The translations under genes and the position numbers were made by a program. Source: Gloeocapsa sp. PCC 7428 (GTDB taxonomy: Bacteria > Cyanobacteriota > Cyanobacteriia > Cyanobacteriales > Chroococcidiopsidaceae). Taken from it: a stretch of DNA of 64,000 bases. Location of the stretch: NCBI RefSeq assembly GCF_000317555.1, contig NC_020051.1:62001-126000 (forward strand), read 5' to 3'. Under the pieces are notes generated by a model. It searched no databases, was not told the DNA's origin, and saw only the letters and a list, made by a program, of their open reading frames with translations. The stretch's first letter is position 1; every line of letters starts with the position of its first letter. This document shows, piece after piece, positions 26,952-35,750 of the stretch.

Positions 26952-28319
26952 TTAAGGGGAGGGTTTATTCCTGTCCATTCGGTTAGGTTTGATGGAAGAT
27001 GGTTTCCACGCCAACGCCGAACGCCAACGCTCTGAATGACGTGGAACTAAAATCCGCACGTCAGGGTCGGGTAGCCCAATCTCGGCTTCTTTGAGTGCCG
27101 CCACGATCGCTTGTCTAACTTGAGAACTGGTTGCTACAAAGTCTGATCGGCAAGAGTCTGTCCAGAACCGAGCTTCAATGATAATGTCATCTTGTCCTAG
27201 CTCCTGAACTCGAACAGAGGGGGCGGGTTCTTCCAGCACGCCATTAGTTGATTGAGCAGCTTTTTGAATCACGCCGATCGCTTTTTGAAGATCGCTATCA
27301 TAGCCAATAAAAAGCGCCACACTGCCTCGACGAATCGGAGCCGCCGTATTATTGATAATGCGCGAGGTAAATACTTCAGCATTGGGCACCAGTACCACCC
27401 GACCATCATAGGTGCGAAGTTGCGTTGCTCTTAGATCAATCCGTTCGACTTTACCTTCTGTTTCCCCCACGATAATTTGATCGCCTAACTCAAACGGACG
27501 CAATACCAGAATCAAAAGACCGCTAATGAAATTAGAGAGAATGTCTTTAAGTGCAAACCCCAGTGCCAAACTGGTCAACCCTAAACCTGTGGCAACTGCT
27601 TGCGGGTCAAACCCAAAGGCATCGAGTGCCACGATGAAGCCTAAGATCCAAACCGCATAGTAAGCGACCTGCTTAATCAAATTCTCAATGGTGAGGTCTT
27701 CCACAATGCGACGAAAGATGATCCGCATCAACCAACGAACGAAGGTAGCGATCGCCCAAAACAATCCAATCACCAACAGAGCAGCGAGAGCGCGTGGAAT
27801 AATCACAATGGCAGATTCAATCAGTCGTCCAAAAGCTGTTTCGATCGATGCTTGGACTTCTGCGATAAAGCGTCCTCCTGGAGAAAGGCGGCGTTCGCTG
27901 GCGCGTTTTAAGGCTGTGTCAATCGCTTGTGACCACTGCGTCGCCAGCACACTCACCGTTGTTAGGTTATCTTGAGCATCGGTTTCTGTCACCGTCACTA
28001 CTGGCACACCGGCGATCATAATTACACGATCAGTATTATTTGCGTTCGTAGGTTCAATCCGAGGTGGTGCAATTGCCTCAGGATTTTCCAACAAGCGATT
28101 CATGCGACGCTCAATTTGCCGGACGCGTAGTGTTGCATCCAATTTTCCAACTTCCCCTACTCGGAATACTGCTTGTCCGTCCAGACGCACCGTTACTTGT
28201 TCTGCCTGAGCAACAGCACTAGGAAGGAATAGCAGAATCACCAGCACGGTGGCAACCGATCGCAGCAATAATCGTTTTGCAGAGGCGTTCACAAGGCTTC
28301 TGATACTGGTATGAATCAA
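26952..28319 (-). CDS. MscS-type mechanosensitive channel
   Basis: 455 residues. Signal peptide (SVATVLVILLFLPSAVAQAEQ), then a ~150-residue extracytoplasmic domain, membrane helices ~180-260, and the MscS pore/beta domain: AVATGLGLTSLALGFALKDILSNFISG followed by the conserved FELGDQIIVGETEGKVERIDLRATQLRTYDGRVVLVPN. The C-terminal alpha/beta vestibule part is present. The channel opens under membrane tension to release osmolytes. It lies 28 bp after the CorC/HlyC gene stop on the same strand, so they may form an operon. Confidence 0.92.
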   Translation of the reverse strand: MIHTSIRSLVNASAKRLLLRSVATVLVILLFLPSAVAQAEQVTVRLDGQAVFRVGEVGKLDATLRVRQIERRMNRLLENPEAIAPPRIEPTNANNTDRVIMIAGVPVVTVTETDAQDNLTTVSVLATQWSQAIDTALKRASERRLSPGGRFIAEVQASIETAFGRLIESAIVIIPRALAALLVIGLFWAIATFVRWLMRIIFRRIVEDLTIENLIKQVAYYAVWILGFIVALDAFGFDPQAVATGLGLTSLALGFALKDILSNFISGLLILVLRPFELGDQIIVGETEGKVERIDLRATQLRTYDGRVVLVPNAEVFTSRIINNTAAPIRRGSVALFIGYDSDLQKAIGVIQKAAQSTNGVLEEPAPSVRVQELGQDDIIIEARFWTDSCRSDFVATSSQVRQAIVAALKEAEIGLPDPDVRILVPRHSERWRSALAWKPSSIKPNRMDRNKPSP

Positions 28320-28347
28320 TTACGCTCCTTGTTAAACAAGCGATGAC

Positions 28348-29658
28348 TTAGTAAGGAGAAAAATGCGTAGGAGTGACTAACACTTTATCCACGCGATTGC
28401 CATCCATATCCACTACTTCAAAGCGTAGTCCTTGCCATTCAAAATGGTCGGCAGAGGTAGGAATACGACCCAGATGGGCAATTATAAAACCACCTAGGGT
28501 CTGGTAATGTCCTCTTCTAATTCCAGGTAAATCATCAAGACTCAACACTTGTTGGAACTCCTCAATCGACAACATACCATCTAATAGCCATGAACCATCG
28601 TCACGCCGAATTGCCTGGGGTTCATCCTGTTCTCCAGCGGATGGAATATCCCCTACAATCGCCTCCAAAATATCGTTCAGTGTAACTAATCCTTGCACTA
28701 CATCATATTCATCTACCACTAGCGCCATGTGCATTTCTGTTTGCTTAAACATCTCCAGCACCTTCAGCGCCCACAAACTTTCAGGGATAAATAACGGTCG
28801 CTGTAAGAAGTTCGTTAAATTAGTTGAGGGTTCTGCGGTACGATGAACGTACAAATCCTTAATCAGTACAATACCCAGAACTTCATCTAAGCTACCTTGA
28901 CATACGGGAAAACGAGAGTGAATACTGCTGGCAATCTTTTGATGATTTTGCTCGAACGACTCTTTCAAATCTAGCCAGACAATCCGGCTGCGCGGTGTCA
29001 TAATAGCGCTGACGGGCAAATCATCTAGGCGAAATACTCGCTCTACAATATCTTGCTCTGCTGGCTTAAAGGTGCCGATCTCGGTGCCCTGACGGATGAG
29101 CAGCCGGATTTCATCCTCGGTAACTGGCGGCTCCTCAGAGGCGCGAACTCCTAATAATTTTACAACGGCTTGGGTGGAAACGCTTAATACACGTACAATC
29201 GGTGCAGTCACTTTAGATAACAATTGCATCGGTTGAGCCACTTTGGAGGCGATGCCTTCTGGATTGTTCAAAGCTACCTCTTTGGGTACCAATTCGCCAA
29301 TCACTAGCGACAAATACGTGATACAGATCACTACAATGCCAAATGCCAGCGCATCGCTGTAGGGAACAAGCACAGGAACTAAACGTAAAGCTTCTGCCAA
29401 TTTTTCGGCGATTGTAGCTCCACCAAATGCTCCTGCCAGAATACCCACCAGCGTGATGCCAATTTGTACCGTTGCGAGAAAGCGGCTGGGTGAGTTGGCT
29501 AGCTTTAAGGCGGCACGTGCTCCCGATTTTCCTTGACTAACCTGCTGTTGCAAGCGAGCTTTTCGGGCAGAGACAATGGCGATTTCCGACATGGCAAACA
29601 CACCATTGCCAATAATGAGCAGCAGAATGAGCAGAATTTCCAAGACTATACCTGTCAT
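28348..29658 (-). CDS. CNNM/CorC-HlyC family protein with CBS domains
   Basis: 436 residues: N-terminal DUF21 membrane domain (helices in residues ~1-150; AISEIAIVSARKARLQQ), a CBS pair (~205-330; SAIMTPRSRIVWLDL, MALVVDEYDVVQGLVTLNDILEAIVGDI), and the C-terminal CorC_HlyC domain. Family members act in Mg/Co efflux or ion homeostasis at the inner membrane. Length and all domains are normal. Likely co-transcribed with the MscS gene downstream. Despite the 'hemolysin' name, no haemolytic function is implied. Confidence 0.92.
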   Translation of the reverse strand: MTGIVLEILLILLLIIGNGVFAMSEIAIVSARKARLQQQVSQGKSGARAALKLANSPSRFLATVQIGITLVGILAGAFGGATIAEKLAEALRLVPVLVPYSDALAFGIVVICITYLSLVIGELVPKEVALNNPEGIASKVAQPMQLLSKVTAPIVRVLSVSTQAVVKLLGVRASEEPPVTEDEIRLLIRQGTEIGTFKPAEQDIVERVFRLDDLPVSAIMTPRSRIVWLDLKESFEQNHQKIASSIHSRFPVCQGSLDEVLGIVLIKDLYVHRTAEPSTNLTNFLQRPLFIPESLWALKVLEMFKQTEMHMALVVDEYDVVQGLVTLNDILEAIVGDIPSAGEQDEPQAIRRDDGSWLLDGMLSIEEFQQVLSLDDLPGIRRGHYQTLGGFIIAHLGRIPTSADHFEWQGLRFEVVDMDGNRVDKVLVTPTHFSPY

Positions 29659-29880
29659 GAGCGATCGCCTGGGTTAGCCAACACCCCGCATTAGAAGCCG
29701 TTGTGGTAAATTGTGCCTCTATCACAAGTTAGGATTTTTGTTTTTTGTCCTATATTCTTTGTTTTTTGCCTTTTGTAATGAACTAAATCGCGTGCTAAGG
29801 AGAATGAATTTGCGGCAGTAGTTCAGTGATGTGCGGGCATTCTGTAAATAATCAGCAGACAAGCACCAGCCCAAAGGAAG

Positions 29881-30058
29881 ATGGTGCGGTGGGGTTTAGG
29901 AAAGTGGATCAGCTTAGTCATTTTTATCGCTTCTCTCTACATCATTTGGCAGATTCGACAGATTCTGCTGCTGATTTTTGCCACTGTCGTCTTAGTAACT
30001 GCCCTAAATTTACTGGTTCGCATATTGTAGATAATAGGTATCAAAAAACGGAGCATTG
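29881..30058 (+). pseudogene. AI-2E-type transporter N-terminal remnant
   Basis: From ATG 29881 a 49-codon frame encodes WGLGKWISLVIFIASLYI and WQIRQILLLIFATVVLVTAL, the first helices of AI-2E/PerM-type membrane proteins, ending in an in-frame TAG at 30028-30030. Reading on past the stop in the same frame gives IIGIKKRSIAI, the expected continuation. Similarity stops at 30058, exactly where SmtB-like sequence begins. A stub left by deletion. Confidence 0.75.
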
Positions 30059-30178
30059 CGATCCAACACTTGGTAAAATATCCTAGGGAAGGACGTAATG
30101 TTTATTACAGTCGGGTTAATCATCATAGTTATTAGCCTTTATCAAAAGCTTTCAAAGCATTTGAAAGAGGTGAAGGAT
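30054..30178 (+). pseudogene. SmtB-type repressor remnant (3' end, frameshifted)
   Basis: Reads IQHLVKYPREGRNVYYSRVNHH, then after a one-base shift ISLYQKLSKHLKE, matching the last ~40 residues of the intact repressor at 9636-10037; the DNA is similar too (GGAAGGACGTAATGT). The N-terminal DNA-binding part is replaced by the AI-2E stub. It is close to the ZIP gene, suggesting a former Zn-regulated locus. Confidence 0.85.
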
Positions 30179-30400
30179 GAAAAAGCAGAATAGATTATGT
30201 GCAAAAGCTTGGCTTTACTGTGTTAGCAATTTGTGGACTAAGGCAATTGCGTTTTGTAGCATTCCGTTGGCAGAGGGCAATGCTGGTCGTGCATATACCA
30301 AAGCGATCGCTTCTTATCTTCCTATTAAAAGGGAGTTTCTAAATCCTACTCGTCTTCCTAAGGTTGGGCTAATTCTTTCAGTTATAACGCAAGGTGGGGG

Positions 30401-31132
30401 ATGAATGAGTTCTTGACAGTGCTGGCATTTGCTGCATTACCTGCACTCGGCAACTTTGCGGGTGGGATACTAGCAGAATTTATTATTGCGTCTGATCGCG
30501 CTCTTAGTTTGGCACTTCATGCTGCAACAGGAGTTGTGGTAGCGGTTATCTCCCTCGAACTGATTCCAGCATCTCTCCGAGTGGATGCACCCTTGATGAC
30601 CGTCATCTCCTTTGTGGCAGGTGGTCTTTTCTTCATTGTGGTGGATCAGGTTACGCAACTAGTTAAAACTCGGTTTGGCAGCGGTGATATAGATGTTGGA
30701 GCCTCGATAATTTTTCTAGGAGTGGCGGTGGATCTATTTACCGATGGGGTGATGATTGGGACAGGTTCAACTATAGCCACTGAGTTAGGGTTACTTCTCG
30801 CATTAGGTCAGGTTCCAGCAGATGTGCCGGAAGGACTTGCTACCATTATTGCCTTTAAGCGACAAGGTGTCCCTCGTCGCAGACGGTTCCAAATTGCGGC
30901 TGCTTTTGCGATTCCAATCTTCTTAGGAGCAACCATCGGCTATTGGTTGATACGTGGACAATCTGAGCTAGTTAAAATGGCACTGTTGACCTTTACGGCC
31001 GGAATACTCACGACCTTGGTTGTGGAGGAAATTATCCCAGAAGCCCATCAAGACGGTGAAGCCCGATTTGCAACGCTGCTCTTTTTAGGTGGCTTTGCGC
31101 TGTTTGGGCTGTTGTCGGCATTTCTGGGGTAA
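30401..31132 (+). CDS. ZIP-family metal transporter
   Basis: 243 residues with eight hydrophobic segments in ZIP arrangement (GVVVAVISLELIPASLR, then DLFTDGVMIGTGS and VPADVPEGLATIIAF, and the last GILTTLVVEEIIPEAHQDGE). ZIP proteins move Zn, Fe or Mn into the cytoplasm. In helix 4 the usual HNxxEG reads DLFTDG and in helix 5 ADVPEG, so the key His positions are Asp. Upstream 30179-30400 has only short frames. It is intact and starts at ATG 30401 after GGTGGGGG. Substrate cannot be predicted, given the substituted ligands. Confidence 0.82.
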   Translation: MNEFLTVLAFAALPALGNFAGGILAEFIIASDRALSLALHAATGVVVAVISLELIPASLRVDAPLMTVISFVAGGLFFIVVDQVTQLVKTRFGSGDIDVGASIIFLGVAVDLFTDGVMIGTGSTIATELGLLLALGQVPADVPEGLATIIAFKRQGVPRRRRFQIAAAFAIPIFLGATIGYWLIRGQSELVKMALLTFTAGILTTLVVEEIIPEAHQDGEARFATLLFLGGFALFGLLSAFLG

Positions 31133-31139
31133 CTCAGCC

Positions 31140-31500
31140 TTTGAAGTTAAAAAACATTGAGTACCCAAAAGAGCATTACACTCAAGTAGACCAAAAGGAC
31201 ACTGTCGAGGGTGAATACCTGCCAACGCTCAATAAGCTGTAGTGAGAATCAACGGAATTGCAAAGATATTGGAACCCAGCATCATCCCCAGACCAATGTC
31301 TGAAAGACCTCGAATGCACTGGTCGTATTGATGCCAATTTCTGGGGTAGCGGCAGCAATCTCGACAAAGGCTGCTCCGGCAACTTCAGTTAGCCCCTACT
31401 GCCGCCGCAGTTTTTTGAGAGGTTTTGCTAATCGTTCTACTCCCCAATGGGCTACCCAGACAACCTAGTAGGAGAACAATTTCCAAAGGAATACTGTCAC
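31140..31500 (-). pseudogene. Sodium/calcium exchanger-type (CaCA) remnant
   Basis: Minus-strand reading around 31280-31430 gives GLTEVAGAAFVEIAAATPEIGINTTSAF, a hallmark alpha-repeat of cation/Ca exchangers, followed after a frameshift by GMMLGSNIFAIPLIL-like sequence and by LDSVLLVYLSVMLFW. Several stops and shifts interrupt it. Only part of the gene remains. Confidence 0.75.
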
Positions 31501-31631
31501 TATTGTCTTCAACAGAAAATTGACCTGGGTTGAGCATCTCCTGATTTATGCAAATTTCCATCGTTCTGGAGAGGGAAAAGGGCATTATCAGTGACAATAG
31601 TTCAGCAGTCTGCATCTTGAACTATTGCAAT

Positions 31632-31961
31632 ATGAGTACGATCAATTCATTGTTTCTATTCGTTCTGCCTGGTTTGTGTGAAATCGGAGGTGGCTATTTA
31701 GTTTGGTTATGGTTGCGTGAAGGTAAAAGGCTGTGGTTGGTGCTATGTGGGGCTGCTTTGCTAACAACTTATGGCTTTGTTGCAACCTTTCAACCCGCAA
31801 ATTTTGGTCGGGCTTATGCTGCTTACGGTGGAGTTTTCATCATCCTCTCCATCCCCAGAGGATGGAGAATCGACAATGTTGTACCTGATCGCCTGGATTG
31901 AGTCGGAGCCGCCATTGTCTTCGTAGGCGTATTAGTGATGATGTACGCCCCTAGGATTTGA
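31632..31961 (+). pseudogene. YnfA/UPF0060 membrane protein with in-frame TGA
   Basis: From ATG 31632: four-helix UPF0060 protein ([36 protein letters not shown]). At 31899-31901 a TGA interrupts PDRLD*VGAAIVFVGVL; the remaining 19 codons continue in the same frame to the normal C-terminus MMYAPRI and TGA at 31961. The normal family length is ~108 residues and the two pieces sum to 109. Either a fresh nonsense mutation (likely TGG to TGA) or a sequencing error. Confidence 0.85.
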
Positions 31962-32016
31962 CTTGAGTGATGTGAGGCTTGAACACTACCACCAACAACC
32001 ACCGCGACCGCCACGA

Positions 32017-32133
32017 TTACCACCATGACAATCGCCATGATTGGTTCTTTGAGGTAGGTTGGCTCAATGCAGTAATAGGAGCAAATACTATCAGCGACAG
32101 GACAAATGCGCTTAAAACTAGATGATGATACAT
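32017..32133 (-). CDS. Short secreted peptide (possibly frameshifted)
   Basis: 38 codons from an ATG preceded by an ideal AAGGAGG five bases away. MYHHLVLSAFVLSLIVFAPITALSQ looks like a signal peptide. The reading ends soon after. In another frame the following bases would encode a Gly/His/Cys-rich tail (NHGDCHGGNRGGRGGCWW), so a one-base frameshift may have cut a small metal-binding peptide. Low certainty. Confidence 0.35.
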   Translation of the reverse strand: MYHHLVLSAFVLSLIVFAPITALSQPTSKNQSWRLSWW

Positions 32134-32154
32134 ACAAACCTCCTTTTTGAGGAT

Positions 32155-32425
32155 CTACTGATACCAGTCTTGATACCATTGCTGCATCTGGTTAATTTCA
32201 GCCGTTTGAGTATCAATAATGTTTTGTGCTAGTTCTCGGATTTCTGGGCGATCGCTATTGGCTAACACCATTTGCGCCATCATGACACCTATCTAATGAT
32301 GAGGAATCATTTCTTCGATAAAGGCGCGGTCAAAGTCGGCAACATTTTGCAGCGCTATTGTATTGCCTAGCATAGTTTTCATACCCATACAACCCATGCC
32401 AGGTTGCTAACCAGACTCAGCCATC
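32155..32425 (-). pseudogene. DUF305 protein remnant with internal stop
   Basis: Reads GMKTMLGNTIALQNVADFDRAFIEEMIPHH, then TAG, then IGVMMAQMVLANSDRPEIR... ending QQWYQDWYQ. PHHxMxVMMAQ is the DUF305 metal-binding core, so the stop falls inside the motif. The N-terminus is also damaged. DUF305 proteins are small periplasmic ferritin-like proteins, often linked to copper. Confidence 0.85.
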
Positions 32426-32464
32426 CATTGTCCACTGTGTCGGCGTTATATGCCGATGCCAGGT

Positions 32465-32803
32465 TTACATTTGTTCAATATCGAGGGCTTGAGTGTCTTT
32501 AATGAACTGAGCAAGGGTGCGAATTTCAGAAAGCTGCGATCGCTCTAATGCCAGGTCTGCCATTGTGTTCGCGCCTTCATGATGGGGAATCATTATCACC
32601 ATAAAGTGTTGATCGGGTTGTCCTATCATGCCCCACATTCCAGGAATAGTTTGAGAGGATAGGGTCGATAAAGGATTAAAATGGGCTTGAGAAACCTGGG
32701 GAAGTGGCTTGACAGTTAGCAACAGAGCTAAGGTTGTTACCGCATCACCTGTCAGAAGCCCAATCAATGTGTAGAGTACAGGTTTACGATTGATAAGTTT
32801 TAC
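32465..32803 (-). pseudogene. Second DUF305 remnant, truncated after EQM
   Basis: N-terminal membrane segment (LIGLLTGDAVTTLALLLTV) and the core HFMVIMIPHHEGANTMADLALE are intact, but the frame stops at TAA right after DIEQM, where family members continue with a xxWYxxWY end. No ATG precedes the N-terminal NRKPVLYT motif (the expected start codon reads ATC); only a TTG at 32767 is available. Adjacent to the other remnant, so a tandem duplicate has decayed in both copies. Confidence 0.7.
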
Positions 32804-33081
32804 CTATCGACGATCGCATGGATTAGGTTTCAACCTCCGCTTGGCAATATGATGCAGATTTGGAACTCGATCTTTATCGTTCTACCTAAAGGCTATAGAA
32901 GAAAAATGAGGTTCTTATGAGGTGGCAGTTTGTTCGTGATACCTCTAAACCCTCAATGATTGCTACGAGCTTCGTAAAGTATGAGCATCCACTAGTCCAC
33001 CTCGCTTACAAACTTTAATAGCTGAACTTAATTAAAGTGGGGTAAGTTGTGCAATTATGAAAGAAATATGAGAAAAAAATC

Positions 33082-34170
33082 ATGGATTTGAGCCTCAAGC
33101 GGCGATCGCTCATCGGTGGTGGCATATTAAGTTTTGGGACATTGCTGAGTAAGCTTTTGCCCAGTAGTGCCTTTGCTCGAACTCCCACTTCTGGGGACAC
33201 TAGCACACCTTTAGGTCATTCTGTGCCTGTGCATGGAGGCAGTATGACGATGGGAGACGTAGACAATTTCCGCAATGGGTTTGATCCGCAAGTTATCTTG
33301 ACAGATTGGGAGGGAGGAAAAGTCTCGCAATTAACTGATGGTAGGACGTTGCGAGAGTTTGAATTATCAATTGCAGAACAGGAGGTTGAGATTGCTCCTG
33401 GAGTGGTTTATCCTGCCTGGACGTACAATGGGCGCGTTCCGGGTCCAACGCTGCGAGTCACGGAAGGCGATCGCGTCCGGATTCGCTTCAAAAATCCAGG
33501 TGTTCATCCACACACGCTACATTTTCACGGCATTCATTCAGCACGGCAAGACGGTGTTCCTGGCACGCTTGAAGCATTTCCTGAACAGGAAGTGGTTTAT
33601 GAGTTTGATGCCAAACCCTTTGGCTGTCACCTCTATCATTGTCACTCTGCTCCGTTCAAACGACACCTGCACAAAGGACTCTACGGCGCGTTTATTATCG
33701 ACCCTGATCCTAAACAACATCCTGACCAACAAGAAAAAGCCCAGTCTCGGTTACTCGGTAGTCCGCAGAACGCCAAGTGGCAAGAGTTTCTCATGGTGAT
33801 GAACGCATTTGACACCAATTTTGACGAGGAGAACGAATTCTATGCGGTCAATACGATTCCGCATGAGTTTATGAAACGCCCGATTCAGATTGAGCGCGAT
33901 CGCCCAGTACGAGTGTATTTGATCAATGTCACTGAGTTTGACCCGATCAATTCCTTCCATCTCCACGGAAACTTTTTTGATTACTACGACCACGGAACCA
34001 CGTTAATACCAACGTTGCGAACGGTTGATACTATCATGCAATGCCAAGCCCAGCGAGGCATTTTGGAGTTTACATTTCAGAAGCATGAACTGGGCATTTA
34101 TATGTTCCACGCTCACCAGTCAGAATTTTTGGAACTCGGTTGGATGAGTGCATTTGAGGTGGTGGCATGA
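33082..34170 (+). CDS. Two-domain multicopper oxidase
   Basis: 362 residues with a Tat-like N-terminus (LKRRSLIGGGILSF). Domain 1: copper ligands H142/H144/H147/H149 (HPHTLHFHG) and HLYHCHSAPFKRHLHKGL (H186-C187-H188, H195/H197) containing the type-1 Cys. Domain 2: HLHG (H293/H295) and MFHAHQSEFLELGW, where the position of the type-1 Cys is Ala (HAH 343-345). So only domain 1 has a type-1 centre, as in one class of two-domain laccase-like oxidases; trinuclear-site histidines are conserved in both. Exported, probably oxidising Cu(I) or other metals or phenols. Its stop overlaps the ZIP gene start (ATGA). Confidence 0.88.
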   Translation: MDLSLKRRSLIGGGILSFGTLLSKLLPSSAFARTPTSGDTSTPLGHSVPVHGGSMTMGDVDNFRNGFDPQVILTDWEGGKVSQLTDGRTLREFELSIAEQEVEIAPGVVYPAWTYNGRVPGPTLRVTEGDRVRIRFKNPGVHPHTLHFHGIHSARQDGVPGTLEAFPEQEVVYEFDAKPFGCHLYHCHSAPFKRHLHKGLYGAFIIDPDPKQHPDQQEKAQSRLLGSPQNAKWQEFLMVMNAFDTNFDEENEFYAVNTIPHEFMKRPIQIERDRPVRVYLINVTEFDPINSFHLHGNFFDYYDHGTTLIPTLRTVDTIMQCQAQRGILEFTFQKHELGIYMFHAHQSEFLELGWMSAFEVVA

Positions 34171-35321
34171 GAAAGACATTGCTTTGGATCATCTTGCCGC
34201 TCGTTGCACTGGCGCTCGCGATCGGAGTATTTCTTTCTAGCAATCCACTTGAACCATTAGGAGTTTCAGCCCCTCCAATTGAGAAGCTTACAGTAGAGCG
34301 AACTTTGCTAGGCGATCAAGGTATCTCTTTATTAGTGAGAGCCAGCGGCTCAGAACCGATGCAAATTGCCCAAATTCAGGTTGACGGAGCCTACTGGCAA
34401 TTTACCCAAACGCCACCTGGAGAATTACCCCGATTGCAAACGGCTTGGATCAAATTGCCTTACCCCTGGGTGCTCGATGAGGCGCATCACATTCGGTTCA
34501 TCACCGATACGGGAATCGGGTTTGATCATGAGATTGCTGTTGCCGTACCAACGCCCCAATTTTCGTTGATTCGCATTTTGGCGTATGCGCTGCTGGGGTT
34601 ATATATAGGAGTCATGCCTGTAACTCTAGGAATGCTGTTCTACCCAGCTTTAAAACAATTAGGCGGACAGGGAATGAAGTTCATTTTGGCACTGACCGTT
34701 GGCATGCTGGCATTTCTTCTCGTAGACACATTGGAGGAAGGATTAGAACTTGCAACGAAGTCAGCAAGTGCTTTCTCTGCTAGTGCGCTTGTTTGGCTTG
34801 TTGCTATCACCTCGTTTCTTGCGATTTTGGCGATTGGCAGACAAGGTGGCAAATCTCCAGAAGGGAAGGCACTTGCAAGTTATTTGGCATTGGGAATTGG
34901 CTGGCATAATTTGGGAGAGGGATTGGCAGTTGGCACTGCTTTTGCAGCTGGAGAAGCAGCACTTGGTTCACTGCTCGTCGTTGGGTTCACCCTGCATAAC
35001 ATTACAGAGGGAATCGGAATTGCTGCGCCTCTGGTTGATGCACGCCCTAAATTCACGACGTTCCTCAGTTTAATTGCCTTAGCAGGACTGCCCGCTGTTA
35101 TTGGCGCTTGGATTGGAGCCTTTACCTTTTCACCTCACTGGGCAGCAGTTTTCTTAGGCATTGGAGTCGGAGCAATCTTGCAAGTGATGGTGGAGGTTGG
35201 AGCATACTTGATACGCACTGCTCATCGATCAGGTAGTAACTGGCTCTCTACTGTCAGTCTAATTGGATTTAGTTTAGGTTTAGCCATCATGTATGGAACT
35301 GCACTTCTCGTCAATTTCTAA
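34167..35321 (+). CDS. ZIP-family transporter with N-terminal extracytoplasmic domain
   Basis: 384 residues. A first helix (IILPLVALALAIGVFLSS) anchors a ~110-residue beta-rich domain facing the periplasm (SEPMQIAQIQVDGAYWQF), then eight ZIP helices. Metal motifs are intact: WHNLGEGLAVG and LHNITEGIGIAAP. ZIP proteins import divalent metals into the cytoplasm. The ATG overlaps the oxidase stop by four bases, and a Rieske protein starts 3 bp after the stop, so the three are one operon. This gives a possible oxidase/electron-carrier-assisted metal uptake unit (inference). Confidence 0.9.
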   Translation: MRKTLLWIILPLVALALAIGVFLSSNPLEPLGVSAPPIEKLTVERTLLGDQGISLLVRASGSEPMQIAQIQVDGAYWQFTQTPPGELPRLQTAWIKLPYPWVLDEAHHIRFITDTGIGFDHEIAVAVPTPQFSLIRILAYALLGLYIGVMPVTLGMLFYPALKQLGGQGMKFILALTVGMLAFLLVDTLEEGLELATKSASAFSASALVWLVAITSFLAILAIGRQGGKSPEGKALASYLALGIGWHNLGEGLAVGTAFAAGEAALGSLLVVGFTLHNITEGIGIAAPLVDARPKFTTFLSLIALAGLPAVIGAWIGAFTFSPHWAAVFLGIGVGAILQVMVEVGAYLIRTAHRSGSNWLSTVSLIGFSLGLAIMYGTALLVNF

Positions 35322-35324
35322 TGT

Positions 35325-35750
35325 ATGAATCGCCGCGCTTTCTTTAGATGGATAGGACTGGGATGGCTAACCAGCACATTGCTACCGATTCTGGTAGCCT
35401 GTGGCTTCAAACGCATTGCTGCCAATTCACGATCGGATGGCTTTGTGGTAGTTGGCAACGTGTCTGAGTTAGATCAATCCGCAGGCAAACTGCAAGTCCA
35501 AGTCGGTAATACTCGACTCATCGTAGTGGGTAGTGCTTCTCACCCCCAGACAATTGTGGCACTCAATCCCACCTGTCCCCACGCTGGATGCATTGTGAAG
35601 TGGGAAGATAATCAGAGCCAGTTTGTCTGCCCCTGTCATGGATCTGAATTTGATTCGCGTGGACAAGTCACTCAAGATCCAGCCACGAGAGATTTAGTAA
35701 GTTACTCCCTTAAAGTTGAAAATCAATCAATTCTTGTCAAGCTGAATTAG
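35325..35750 (+). CDS. Rieske [2Fe-2S] protein
   Basis: 141 residues. N-terminus RRAFFRWIGLGWL...PILVAC resembles a Tat signal with a lipobox Cys at 26. The Rieske motifs CPHAGC (C84, H86, C89) and CPCHGS (C102, C104, H105) supply two Cys and two His ligands plus a disulfide pair, and FDSRG follows as in normal Rieske folds. It would be an anchored electron carrier in the envelope. Last gene of the oxidase-ZIP-Rieske operon; it differs from PetC by its short length and lipobox. Confidence 0.92.
   Translation: MNRRAFFRWIGLGWLTSTLLPILVACGFKRIAANSRSDGFVVVGNVSELDQSAGKLQVQVGNTRLIVVGSASHPQTIVALNPTCPHAGCIVKWEDNQSQFVCPCHGSEFDSRGQVTQDPATRDLVSYSLKVENQSILVKLN

Noticed and set aside
29826-30086. 86-codon frame before the ZIP gene
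   Set aside because: A different frame of the same DNA encodes an AI-2E transporter stub with conserved helices; the 86-codon reading has no sense.
30177-30404. 75-codon frame upstream of the ZIP gene
   Set aside because: No motif, no ribosome site, and it follows the SmtB remnant; likely chance.
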